From Taxawa tesnikishii (nom. ined.) (lineage: Eukaryota; Ascomycota; Dothideomycetes; Dothideales), in the NCBI GenBank assembly GCA_030247885.1, contig JAPDRO010000011.1, forward strand, positions 496,001 through 560,000: a DNA stretch of 64,000 nucleotides, in the 5' to 3' direction. Under the pieces are notes generated by a model. The model made no database searches, was not told where the DNA came from, and saw nothing but the letters and a program-made list of their open reading frames with translations. The position numbers and the translations under genes are program-made. How positions within the stretch are numbered: the stretch's first letter is position 1; every line of letters starts with the position of its first letter. Positions 12,101 to 23,868 of the stretch are shown piece after piece.

Positions 12101-14491
12101 AGTCCTGTCAGAGTTGAACAGCGATTTCTCAATCTTCTCTTCCAGAATCTCGTAGAGCTGAATGAGGTTGTCGATTTCTGGAAGCTCATGTGCACCCATC
12201 CGAGCAAAGAATTCTAGTCTCATCTGCACGAGCGTGCGGATGTCAACAGAGCCGTCAAGGCATGCCCTGGAGTGCAGAGTATTCCAGGTTCTTCGTGTGG
12301 TATCCTCGATCAGCAGGCGTGAGCAAGTCTCCCTGATAGCGTCCGCGAATGGATGTTGACTTTTGGATACCCTAACCTGCTCGAGTAGATACAGAAGTTC
12401 AGCCTCCGTGGAGTCTTCCAATTCCTTGTGAAGGCTCATGGGAAGCTGGGCTGCAAACATGTCGGTCTGCGCTGGTGCAAGCTTACACTCTTCCTCGAAT
12501 CTCTCCAAACGGGACACGCCGTGTTCGGCAAGGAAGACGTGCCAGATGGTGGCTGCATCGTTGTAGTTCTTGAGGGAGATGAAAATGTCCAGTCCGTCAT
12601 CAGTTCTGTCAGAAACACCCCAGACCTGTCCGCCCTTGTCAGGGAGAGCGAAGCCGCTATCCAGACCCTTGTAGATCCGTACACGGCCAGCCGCAAGATC
12701 CCGCAGAAGGAGACGCAACAAGTCACCGTGTGCAGAAATTTCAACAAGCGCTTTTAGGCTGTTGGTAACGCGAAGGTTCTCCGCATCACCAAAAACCTGC
12801 AGCATCTTTCGGTCTCTTAGGCACCTTTGAATGTTGAGGATTTGGCTGTATTGTTCGCTAGTAATTTCTTCCCGGAGAGCGAAGCTTCCATACGGGCACA
12901 ACGGGCTTCCACAGCTCGAGACGCTCCAAAGATCGCTTCTACGAGGTGCACCCGAGATGTAATCTGGACTCTCAACGGTCGAGGGGTTGTCCGACTTCAA
13001 AGCAGACAAAGCATCGGGCAAAGGATACAAAGCGAGTAATCGGTCAGCTGAGGGAATAGCGTCGCACAGAAGGTCCATCTCGACATGATGGGCCTGTTCA
13101 TCATCATCAGACGTAAGTGAGAAATTGACATGGGTTGACCACGTCTTCTGAAGCCAGACTGCGTCTGCTTTCTTCAAAAAGTCGAAAGCGCTGAGAGGCA
13201 TTCCCTTGCGGGGCTTGTGGTCTGCAGAGACAAGTCTAGGTCTGGCTTCGATGACCGCTCCGTAGAAATCCGCCAGTTTGTAGGCCCTACGCAGGGTCGC
13301 CGAGGAAGGACGAATGTCCCAAAGTTCCAAAAAGCCGAGGAAGAAACCAGGTCGGGTCTTGCGTTGGGTCTTGGCTCTGGCAGCGCACTCTCTAAGAGTG
13401 GCGGCCCTGAAGAAATCACGCCGTTCGCCGTTAGGAAGTAAGCATGCGTTCTGGAGGATAAGACCATCGATAAGCTCAAAGTGAAGCTGTTCGAGCAGAG
13501 GAGAACCAGCATCGCCCAGAAGCATAACCGGGACATCCAGTTGGCGCAGCTTCCGAAGGAGGATATTGGTGAAGCCTGCATTATCGCTTGAGCCGTAGCG
13601 AAGAACAAGCCCGTCCAGGCCCTGGCTGAAGCGAAGTTCGGACAAGTGCTTAGCGCGGTCAGCTGCATTGTCTACCGCGGAAGCTCTGAATGACCCATCT
13701 GTGAGATCACAAGCTCCGAAAAAGAATGACGGGTTTTCCTCGCCCGTTAACAACAGCGGTTGATGAGCTGCAGAGCCTTCACGAGAATGGAATCGCGAAG
13801 AAGCTGGTCGCGGTGACATGCGAGAGTCCAGGCCCACGCTCAAGCCTCGAGACTCTGGCCGCATGCCTGCTCGAGACACTGGTCGGGAGGTGGGCGGAGT
13901 ATCGAGAAGGAAGGAGAAAGTCGAGAACCGCGAGTCGAGCGGTTGTTCGACCGAATCTCGGATGGACTGCGCGGCGCTTCCGCTTGGAGTAAGGAACGGG
14001 TTACCGGCGGTCAAAGGTTCAGAGATGTCTTCCAGAGCATCCTCGGAGATGGAAACGATATGCAGACCATTAGAGGCAGATTCGAGATAGAAGGACGGCT
14101 CGTTGCCACCAATGACATGCAAAGACTTGACACCGGCCAGTTTCTGAGACAGATCGAGGACCATTCGGTCTGAACGTCTTCGGAGTTCATCCTTTTCGTC
14201 CAGAAGCTCGTGGGAAGCGCGTATGCGTCGAAGCACTGTCGTCAGAATCCTGAAGTAGGTTTTTCCGAAATCTGTCCATGAACCAGTACTGGCCTGCCGC
14301 ACTCTCTGTATCTTCTGAATGGCCAACGTTACGGCACCAAGAAACAGGGCAGTGCATCCCAAGACCACGATGAGGATCTGATACCAGTGTTTGGTGAGAT
14401 CATCCTTACCAAGAACGCCATTCCATGCGATCTTGAACGGAGAGTTGGGGTCGGTAGATAATTCATCCGTGAACTGGAACGGGGATGACAT
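6196..14491 (-). CDS. gtb3: Gtb3, giant membrane glycosyltransferase (GT4) for GAG
   Basis: About 2,766 residues. An N-terminal membrane helix (around residues 38-60) precedes a large cytosolic region, then four helices around 965-1090, further helix pairs around 1100-1500, and a C-terminal GT4 domain. This holds LPTTVMLSNVQFIKDVKTAV, RLVIYGAQDR and the nucleotide-sugar motif EAALSGVPIVATEVG (E-x7-E type). In A. fumigatus, Gtb3 is the proposed polymerase/exporter joining galactose and N-acetylgalactosamine into GAG. The reading frame changes five times, near 11210-11212 (G3), 10188-10192 (G5), 9293-9295 (C3), 8647-8650 (G4) and 6701-6704 (T4). One added base at each restores continuity and makes the whole length divisible by three. 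No GT-AG intron explains these sites, so I infer sequence error rather than decay. The start ATG is at 14491. Confidence 0.9.
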
Positions 14492-16212
14492 GTTGACGTA
14501 TCTGGTAGTCGGCCGTCACGCTGGAGCAACACCCCGATCCGGTGCGTGAAAGAATTTAGGCAGACGTCATGTAAGGATTGTATAGAAGCAGGAGCGGTAA
14601 CCGGTGGGTCAGCAAGCGATGGCGAAAGACAAGAAGACCAGGGTGACGCTCGCAGGAAGGGTTAAGGATAGAGATAGATAGGGAGCAACGATAACTACAG
14701 AAAGACGTGTACTGGGCAAAGGAAAGACGAGAGCGAGTTTCAACAAGAACTTGGAGGGAAAGCGGCACTGTGCAGTTGACACGCAGGAAGGCCAGCAGCT
14801 AAAAACAGACAAGGCATGCCCTCGACCTTGACGATCCATCTCTGGCAGGACTCGAACAAGAAGGCGAACGAACCCTCTGTCTGGGCCCGCGGCTGTTCCG
14901 ATCCCGGGCATTGTGGGCTGAGACAGCGAGCGTGGTTGCGCCCTGGTGAGACGGTGGGGTCAGGGCAGACCTGTGCGAAGTGCGTCAAGCGTGCCGGACA
15001 GAAGGCAACGTATTCGTTCTTTCTTGCCGAGAAGCCATCGCGAAGCGACGGCAACGGGGCAGGGCATTGTGGTAGTAGTTACTAGCAGTCGATAGAGTTG
15101 GCTGCTAAAGTTTTGGTCCGCAACGGCTCGTGCAGGGACTTTCAGGGGCAATGAGCACTAGCCCAGACCACGTAACTGCAGGCAGTGCTATTTCCGGGTA
15201 GAGGCGTGTACCGAAGTACCGAGACCGTTCCCTGTAGAGAGGGTCTTCCACCGGGGATCTACGATGAGCTGACGGTGGAGGAGATGGAGAGACAGGCCGG
15301 CGAGCGAGACTTCGAGGTCTGGAGTGATCGCCGTTTCAGGCTCCGCTCTGCGTTGCGGGCGGGCAGAGATCAGTAGTCAAACCGTCTCACCTCTCCCGCA
15401 AACTGTCCGACAACGCTCTACCCAGCAGAAACCTAGTGAGCGCAGTGAGCGCAGTGAGCCTGGGAGACGGGGGTTCCGTTGTGCAATACACTCCAATTTT
15501 CTTGGTGCCTCGTATGCGGTCTTCAGCATCAGAACAGACGACTTGGCAAAAGCAACAATTCTGGCTACGACCAGGGCCCACTCTTGACGTGGTGGCGCTT
15601 GTTTGGCGAAACTGCCAAAAAGTCGAGTGCGAAAAACGCAGTATGATCGGATGGCTAAGCTCTAGCGCGCACGACACTGACCGGATGCAGGTCCCATGTC
15701 GCATGGGGATTGGGGCTTGGACCACTGACTCGCGGCGGCAGGGACAATTTCCCAAGGGGCCAAGAACAGCAGCCCCGCGACTAGCCCCAGCCAAAGAGCC
15801 ATCCAACGCTAACGCTGCACGTCACCCGCTTAACCTCCAGGCTTCTCCTCGGCTGCCATATTCTACTTTATCTTCCGCTTGTGCACGTGCAGGGGGAGTT
15901 TCCTGATTTCCTGTTCGATAGTAGCAGAAGCCACAAATGGATGAATGGCTGTTCGTTCAGTAATATTAGGCGCCTATGTACTCGGGCCAAGAGCCAAGAC
16001 GTAAACAGAGCTAACCGTCCAGATCAACACACAGAAAACCTTTTTACGTAAAAATGAGCGTCCGTGAATGCCTTCAATTGGCGATTCTGCCCTTATGGCC
16101 AAGAGTCCAGAGTCCCAAATAAGAAATGCGTGACAAGCCAGACAATTACGCTTGTTGGACGGGGGTATTGAAGATCTCAAACAAAAGCAGGCTGGAACTG
16201 GGACAGAGACTA
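14492..16212. other. gtb3 promoter region
   Basis: A 1.7-kb intergenic stretch upstream of gtb3 and downstream of uge3. No conserved coding sequence is recognised on either strand. A 9-bp unit AGTGAGCGC is repeated head to tail at 15435-15459. Cluster regulatory sites may lie here, but I cannot name any. Confidence 0.4.
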
Positions 16213-17495
16213 TCAGGAAGAGGCGAGCGGAGCCAGTGCCCGCCAGGTGTCCTCGGCGCATTGTGACAGAGACATCTCCGTCCTCCACTGAAGTTCGCGC
16301 TCCGCTCTTTCCGTCGCGGCAACGCAGAAGCCCACATCGCCCGCACGTCTGCCGACGCGCTGTACGGGAATCTCACGGCCTGCGGCAGCGCTCATGGCAT
16401 CCACGACTTCGGCCACCGTTGCGCCGTTGCCGGTACCCAGATTGTAGGCACGGAACGCATGCTTGTTCGCAGCGGCAGCTCCACGGCGGCAATGTGGCCG
16501 CGGGCAAGGTCAACGACATGGATGAAGTCGCGCACTGCTGTGCCATCGCGAGTTTCCCAATCACTGCCGAAGACATCGAGGACAGGACGAGAGCCAGTTA
16601 GGACCTGTGCGATGACTGGGAATAGGTTGGTAGGCTTCTGGCGAGGGTCCTCACGGAGGATACCTGACGGGTGGCAGCCCACGGGATTGAAGTAGCGAAG
16701 AGCGGTAATCCTCCAGGAAGGGTCAGCTTTGGCAACGTCTGCCAAGATGGCTTCTGCGAAGTACTTTGTCCGGCCGTATGGGGAAGTCAAGCCTTTGACG
16801 CCTGGGATAAGAAGCTGCTCTTCGCCATTCTCGTCGACGTAGGTGTCGATGAAGTGGACAAGATCCTCCTCCTTCAGAGGCTTGCCCTCGTTGGCTTTTA
16901 TGCCGTAGACGGTAGCGGAGGAAGAGAAGACAAAATTCCTGATGTTGAACTCCTCGAGCCAGGCCAGCAGTTGTATCAGGCCAGAGATGTTGTTTTGGTA
17001 GTATGCCAGGGGCTTGTTGATGGATTCCTCTACCGACTTGAAAGCAGCGAAATGAATGACACCCACGATGCGCGACTGGCGAGGCGCGGACGAATCGAGG
17101 GAAGGAATGGCGTACTGTGCGAGCAGCGAACGCATAGCGAAGCTCCTGTAGTCCAATTTGTGGAAACGCAATGCCGGCATCTTAACGCCGGTGTTCTCGC
17201 AGTGCTCTGCAGCAAGTGTCTTGATGTTGGTGAAAACGTGGTCGAAAGAGTTGCTCAAGTCGTCAATACAGAGCACGTTGTAGCCAGCCTTGAGCAGTTC
17301 CAGGGTTGTGTGAGAGCCGATGTAGCCAGCACCACCGACGACCATGACGAACTCTTGCTCGTCCTCGCCATTGCTTTCGAAGTAGCCGGAGTCTTCGAGT
17401 GCTGAGAGATCTGGCGAAGATGGCGGGGAAGATGAAGCGAGGGAGACTGATGAGGACGAAGAGACAGAGCGAAGACAGTCGATGGAGCGGTGCAT
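16213..17495 (-). CDS. uge3: Uge3, UDP-glucose/UDP-GlcNAc 4-epimerase
   Basis: Short-chain dehydrogenase-type epimerase of about 427 residues. It should make UDP-galactose and UDP-N-acetylgalactosamine, the precursors of GAG, in the cytosol. After an unusual Ser-rich extension of about 50 residues comes the NAD-binding motif VGGAGYIGSH. SSSATVYG supplies the catalytic Ser, and YGRTKYFAE the YxxxK Tyr/Lys pair; ALRYFNPVGCHPSG is classic GalE sequence. Near 16481 the frame shifts. One added base changes an unrelated tail into GHIAAVGAAAANKHAFRAYN, then NLGTGNGATVAEVV and the normal GalE C-terminus ending at 16213. The true ATG is at 17495. Its place in the cluster identifies it as the GAG epimerase rather than the housekeeping GalE. 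Confidence 0.95.
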
Positions 17496-19811
17496 CTCGA
17501 CTGTCAACTACTGGTTATAATGGAGAGGTGTAATGGAAAAATGTATTATACGGATAACAGAGTGATCAGGGTTGGTATTCTAGCGAATGACTCGGTCAGG
17601 TATGCCTGGTGAAATGAGTGTCCCAAATATGAGATCAAGGCGAACTTATTATTCAGGATGGTGTGTTCCTGCTCGGCCTCTTGGCATACGATTGTGTAGG
17701 CCAGGTTGTTCTGGGCATGTTGCCTCATTGTAGACCAATCCGGTACGTGGCTTGATCCATAGTGGAGGTCTCGAGACGTCTGACCATGCTTCACCGACTT
17801 CGCCGATAAGGGAGCCAATGGCTAGACGAAAGGTCGATGTGCCTTTCTGCGTGGCGGCAGAAATACTGTCATGGCTTGAGGACGTGCGCCCGTGGTGTGT
17901 TGTGGGTTAGGTAGACATCCGACACTACCTTTCCCATGCTTGGACCTTAGGGCGACACTACGCAAACGGAGTCCTTGCGGTAGACGACTCAAGGTTTGGC
18001 GAGGGTCTCGTGAAGTCTCGCTTCTTGCTTCTGTCGTTCAATGCGCCGGTCTCTCAGTCCGAGCCTTGACCACGTTCGGCGCTGTTTAGTACACTGTGCT
18101 CTACCAACCCCTGGGCGTGCGACATCCACAGCAATACGCTCGTGCTTCCGAAGTTCAACTGGGACTTTACCACTCCAAACAGACGGATCGCCGTGGAATC
18201 ATCGGAAACTCCACGCCGGCATGACTTGCACATCTGTGATTAACTTAGCCCATCAACATAAGCAAGCGAAGTCTCCACGGGCTAGCTACAAACAAGTGGC
18301 ACAGGACAGATAGCGTGCTGGATCGGGCACGGGTGTAGTCGAAAGCAGTTTCCAAGACGGCATTCGGATTGTGCCTATGCAAGGCATGGTCTGTGGCTAA
18401 GAAAGTGGAAACAGGGGAACACAGCATGATCGCCACAGGGAGATCTGTTTACCGGATCACCGGTGACCAAAACGTTCGAGCCAAGGCGCCATACTGGGCC
18501 CAAAGGGTGAGCGTACCGTGTTCCGAGTCATCGCTTACCGTCTCGATTCGAGCTTCCCAAGTTGCTGTAACTGCGGATCTCCGTCGTAGTCGGTCAGGGG
18601 CGGCGGAGGACGAAGAGAGAAAGCAGTGTGAGGTGGTCCCTACAGCGGCCCTTCTACGGCAGAAAGACGCCGGTGGGAACGGGGTACACCATGTAGCTAT
18701 TTCTAGCACCGGAGCGCGTTACATGTAGACATTGTGCGATGACCGCTGAACGTTCGCGGTGCAGCAGCAACGTTTAACATGGAGCAACGACGGTTTGCAT
18801 ACCGTTGGACGGCGCCATGCCCTGTTGCAGTACGAAACGCGGAAAGAAGCAAGCCTTGAACGTTGGGTACGTTTTAGCCGTTGGCTGCTTGACTGGACCT
18901 CAATGGACAAGGCCCGGTAGTTCGCCTGCACGTCGACTAAGCCTTCTGTGGCCGTAACACTGGGTGCTTTCCTATGTGTGAGCGTCAATGCGCACGTCCA
19001 AATTGGCAGTTGTCGAGCATCGCACCGGTGCGCGACGACAAAGGTAGCGCACCGCGAAGAACAACCTTGCTCTGCGCCCAGAACGATGTGACGTTGGGGA
19101 GTTTTTCCGCTCGTAATTTGAGCGGCGCTGGTGATAGCCGATCTTGGCAGGGGAACTGAGTCGAGTTGATCCGCGTCACCGTGTCATGCGGGCCATGTGG
19201 GGTGACGGTCAGCGGTCAGGGCTGCTGCCGTCATGTGGCTGAGGATTTCGAAAAATTCGGGCCACAAGCCAAACCTTCAAAAGGGCTATCGTTTAGCGCG
19301 ACAGCAGAACACGAGGCAATCAGGGTGTCTCACCCACTCGCCAACTGTCTTGGCTCATTGCTTCGGTACCTGCGGCGATCAGCAGCGCAGATGCTGGGCT
19401 ATTGGTGCGCTGCATCATGTGTGTAGCTATTATTGCTCATACTTGCATGACTCTGCTATTGCTCGTATCTGCATACCCTCTACAAGCAATAATGCCAGGC
19501 GAACCGCTGTAAATCGTGCTTCCCCTCGATCGATCGATCGATGCTCCAGCACTCAACAAACAAGGTCGGTCCCAAAAACTTCCGTGTGACCTTCAGATGG
19601 TCTCACACGCATCGGGGAATCACTCAGTCATGGGGCAGTTCTCGGGCGTGGTGATGAAGACGGTTTAATGCCTCGTAGGATTCCCCTGCGACCACCTGAC
19701 GGTGACGCATCCCAGCAATGTCACGATCAACATCGATTACACGCAGAGGAAGAGGCAATATGTCAGAAATTTAGGTTTCCATACAACTAGAAAGTGAAAC
19801 GTCATGGCCAA
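17496..19811. other. uge3 promoter / ega3 downstream region
   Basis: A 2.3-kb stretch with no recognisable protein, RNA gene or repeat family. A short (CGAT)n run lies at about 19528-19541. It is unusually long for this otherwise compact region. Confidence 0.4.
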
Positions 19812-20919
19812 TCAGGACGAAGTCTGCAGCGTCGTGTTGGCCGTTAGGCCACCGCAATACTCCACCCAGCCGTCCAGGTTCATCTTTTTGATGACGGTGC
19901 TGAAGTTCTCGCTGCCTTCGCCATCACCCGAGTCCGAGCAAATGGTCGACACCGCGCTCGTCTTAATGTTGTTTGGCGCGCCGTCCGGGTATTCGATGTG
20001 GAAGACCGGCTTGCCGGCATCGATGAAGGGCGAGTAAGTGTCGCACTCGCTATACTGCACGCACTGCTCGTTCACGCTGAACTGCACGATCGAGGTGACG
20101 TTGGGCACGATTCCTCCTGCGTTCTTGAGACCCATGGCCAGAGAGTATTTGTCCGCCTGGGTACGCAGATACTGCATGAAATTGATTGAGTCCGCCTCGG
20201 TTAAGCCCAAGCCGTTCTCGTTGTCCTATGTTTCCTGTCAGCATGGGCTCCATCTTCGATAAGGAGGTCTAGTGAAGGCGACCTGCACGTACATAGCCGT
20301 CGACGTTGTCGGGATCGATTCCGTCGCATCCCTTCTCACTGGCAAGTTTAATTCTTGCAGCCATAATGCTTCTCACGTTGGTGCTATTCAAGTCGAGCCA
20401 CTTCTCGCCCGGCCAACCATCCAGTTCCTTGCCAAGGTCCGACGACTTGAAGTCTGAGGAATCAGGGCGGTCTGGTTCGTAAGATCCCGCACTGAAGTAG
20501 CAGATGACTTTCTTTCCAAGGTCGTGGAGCGTGGAAATCGTAGTGTTGGAATTCGTGAATAGGTCAATGTCGTAGATACTGACATTCGGTGATACTGATT
20601 TGGCATCCGAGTCGAGCGCAATGGGGTTGAGAAGGATGATCTGCCAGCTGCTGTTCACTGCGGGTTGCCATACTGTTCCGTTGCCGGCAGGAGTGGTAGC
20701 ATTTGGGGACGTGGTAGAGGTTGGTTGAGGTGATGAGTTGTCATCGTTGTCGTCGCCGTCGTCGCTCCCTCGGAGTCCGAGTCCTACACCCAAGCCGACT
20801 GCAAGCGCAATCACAACGATGGCAGCAACAGCAGCCCATATCAACGTCCGGCGGGAGCATCGTCTGTGAGAACGAGAACGAGGAACCGCCTCGACGGGTA
20901 TGTACTTTGTGTCCTCCAT
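19812..20919 (-). CDS. ega3: Ega3, endo-alpha-1,4-galactosaminidase (GH114)
   Basis: Two exons, 20919-20293 and 20225-19812, joined in phase 0 over a GTACGT...TAG intron; about 346 residues. A basic cytosolic tail is followed by a membrane anchor around residues 25-48 (LIWAAVAAIVVIALAVGLGV), then a Ser/Thr/Asp-rich stalk and the GH114 domain. This contains ICYFSAGSYEPDRPD, GCDGIDPDNVDGY (likely catalytic Asp region) and VFHIEYPD (likely catalytic Glu region). Ega3 of A. fumigatus is a membrane-tethered enzyme cutting deacetylated galactosamine linkages of GAG at the cell surface. The start at 20919 gives the compact type II anchor expected for the family. No frame problem is seen. Confidence 0.93.
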
Positions 20920-21805
20920 GTTCGAGTGCTGCTGCAAGTGTCACACTGTGCTGAGTACTCTCTGAAGTAGATGTCGATCCCTTGTTAGAGAAACAACATA
21001 GGATCAAGTGATGTGGCTTAGCTAGAGAAGGAGAGCAGGCTAGAATAGGGAGATCTATGCGGGACTGGAGTCTGGAAGTCGGAGCTTTTGCCCGGCCAGT
21101 TCTCGCAATTCCTAGTGGCTATTCTTAGGTGAGAGATGTTTGCGGGAACCGCGGAAGCAGGTACGTGAACGGTCTGCTTTGAAGATGGGCCGTTCCTCGT
21201 TTCACCGGTGCGCAACCTAGAGCGAGTTAATTGGGTGAGGGAAATGCTAGTAAGCGCAGCAGGGCACTTGCGGATATTAGTACCAAGTTGGCTCTAAGAA
21301 ACTTCAGACCGCCAAGAAAATAGCGTTGCGGCGGGCTAACGCAGTCTAGAAACGGGCCTGCAGATGCTCAAGCCTCAAAGTTCCCCACGAAACAACTGCC
21401 CATGCTTTGGCTTCGTCGCTTGCTGGCATGGATCCTTTTCGTATTTTCTGCTCCCTGACGTGTGTCAAGCGAATAAGGCCACCCACTACTGCAAGGGACA
21501 GAAGGAAAGTTGAAAAAATTAAAATTGGGAAGAACAGCCCCTTTTTCTCAACAACCATCTCCACAGGGGACAAGCATGACGTAAAGTAATACCGTATCGT
21601 TCGCGCTGATACTGAATGACTTCGAGCCTTCATGGATAAACCATACTGTTATTTGCACAGGAAGCACAAAATAATACGAAGGATTGTTGTGAGGTAACGT
21701 CATGGTTTGTTCGTCAGACAAATGGGTATTGAATCGAAAGAATTATGTAAAGGCTATAAACTTTCCCCAGCGCAACAGTTATGCAATGCAAACTGTGGTA
21801 CATCA
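20920..21805. other. ega3 promoter / agd3 3' region
   Basis: About 890 bp between co-oriented cluster genes. No gene or RNA is recognised. Confidence 0.4.
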
Positions 21806-23868
21806 TTACAGAGCAACAGGTGTAGAAAGAGTGAACGTCACTGGGGATCCTTTCAGAGTAACAAAGACAGTCAACGGGTCAGTTCCGTACTGCTCGCTGG
21901 TGGTGACGGCGCTGGTGGTGGCCTTGCTTGGGAAGGTGACTGGGACGGGCACGCTGCACTGGTTGTTGGTAGCAGTGACGGTGACACCGGTGATCGACTT
22001 GCCATCGGCAGAGTAGGTGTAGGACAAGTTGGGTTTGCAGTTGTCCAGGGTCATGCGGTTGGTGAAGGCAGTAGCGATGTCGTCGTGCTTGAGGGAAATG
22101 ATGGGCCAAGTGGTCAGCCTCATCATCTCCTGCACGACGGTCTCGACCCAGATCGTGATCAAGGAGAGTTTGCCGGTCTGTGTGCCGACGGTCGAGCTTG
22201 GCACGTCACTCTGTCTCAGGTTGGCCTGGTGGAACATGTAGGGGTCCTGACGCAGACCAAGCAGATGGCGGGTGTTGGTGCTGCGGGCATCGTTGAGAAG
22301 GTCGGTGAAGTCACCCTTGCCACCGGAGGTGTTGATCCATTCCTGAGTAGTGCAGTTGGGCAGATCGCAGTTGTAGTAGATAGTGGTGGCCCAGCGGGGA
22401 ACGATGGTCATACCGGCGTAACCGTTGGACTCCACAGTGCTAATCAACGGCCAGAAGGCGTTGTTCTGGTTCATCAGAACGGGTCTGGTGTTGTCACCGA
22501 CCACGGCAGTGAGTCCATTGTCCTTCCATGCCCTGATTGCGTCACCGTTGTGCATACCAGTGATGGCAGGCGGGATCAGGCCCTTGGGGAGAACCTGGCG
22601 CCGGCGGAGATGCCAACCTGCTTCAGCCAGGCAATGTTGAAGTTGATCTCCTTGTAGGTATCCGCGTAGGTTGCGTTGTCTAAAGCCTCGTGGGTGAAGG
22701 TGTGGGATACATGAGCGAATGCATCACGGTTAGCGGCGGTCATAAACCAGCTGGCAAGAGTATCCTTCTTCGCGCAAGCAAGGCTCCATGAGTAGTTGGT
22801 TGGAGTGGTAGGCCAGATGTCAGTGCCAGTGCCAAGGGGCTTCATGAACTCCAGAGCAGTATCGACCTGGTCTGCGTACTCGATGGCAGAGTTGGGGTTG
22901 CAGGAGCCGCCTGCCTCAATAGCGGCCTCGATGTTGCCGTTGCCGTTGTGTCCAAGCTCCATGAAGTAGTTGGAGCCAGCTGGGAGCCTCGCATTGAGAG
23001 CCTTCTGCCAGGTAACGTGAGCCTGAAGATCGGCAGTGCGAAGTCTGAAGTTGGTGCCAGCAGGCTGATAGAGGGCGGTCTCGAGGTGAACATCGTCGAC
23101 CTGGGTGCTCAGGTAGATACGGCGACGGCCAACGAACAGACCACGGGTCATCCAGTGGATGTAGGCGTGCTGCAAGAAGTTGGAGGTAGCAGACCAGTCA
23201 GTTGCCCAGCTCTGGAACCAGGCCATTTGCTCCCTGCCGCCGATCTGGTTGATGACTGCAGCGGTAGTGGTGCCGGTGAAAGAGCCGCCTGGCGCATACT
23301 GGGCGACCTCATACGCAATGCTGGAGTTGGTGATGGTAGCAGGGTAATGCCACAGACCTTCAGTGGTCATGGTAGCGCCGGTCTTGATGTTGGCAGTGGG
23401 GAAACCGGTGGCGTTGCTGATACTGACATATTGCTCAACACCCGAGTCGCAGCATCCGGCGCCAGCAATAGCAGTAGTGACGCCGAAGTCCGGACCAGGG
23501 TAAACGTCAAGGCGAACCATGCGAACCTTGAAGTCGGTCTGGTAGTTGTAGAGTTGCTGCCATTGTGCGGTGGAGATGGCGCTCTCCCACGAACCGTTGT
23601 AGTCGTAGGAGACCTCGCTCAGCACAATGAAACCACCATAGTTACCGGCGGTGGTGGAAGAGTTCAGGGTAGGGAGTGTGATACCCTCCTGTGGAACAAT
23701 GACGGTCTGGTAAGGAATGCCGTAGCCCTGAAGACCAGAGGTTGCGGAGCCGGCAGAAGCAGTGTCGCGGGCGAAGACAAGGATGGTGTTGCCAACGGTC
23801 TTGCCAGCTGCAGCGGCGGTTGTAAGGAGGGAAAGAGCAAGAGCGGTGAAAGACGAAACTCCCTTCAT
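21806..23868 (-). CDS. agd3: Agd3, GAG deacetylase (CE18)
   Basis: Secreted protein of about 687 residues with a clear signal peptide (MKGVSSFTALALSLLTTAAA). In A. fumigatus, Agd3 is a metal-dependent deacetylase that removes acetyl groups from GalNAc residues of GAG, giving the polycationic polymer that adheres and forms biofilm. The carbohydrate-esterase domain shows STQVDDVHLETALY (Asp dyad) and HVSHTFTHEALDN (HxxxH metal ligands). A beta-sandwich-like C-terminal region follows. Near the G4 run at 22586-22589 the frame shifts right after QVGISAGARFSP; one added base gives KGLIPPAITGMHNGD and continues to the stop at 21806, with total length divisible by three. The ATG at 23868 is chosen because it places the signal peptide at the N-terminus. 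Confidence 0.93.

Noticed and set aside
6196-14491. Splitting the GT4 locus into several smaller genes or many short introns
   Set aside because: Frame changes occur within a few bases, with no usable GT-AG pair, and each is cured by one base. A single long protein matches Gtb3.
19528-19541. (CGAT)n run as a regulatory element
   Set aside because: Too short and too simple to interpret.
21707-22657. Long plus-strand frame opposite agd3
   Set aside because: It is the antisense shadow of a GC-rich coding sequence; the opposite strand encodes clear Agd3 motifs.
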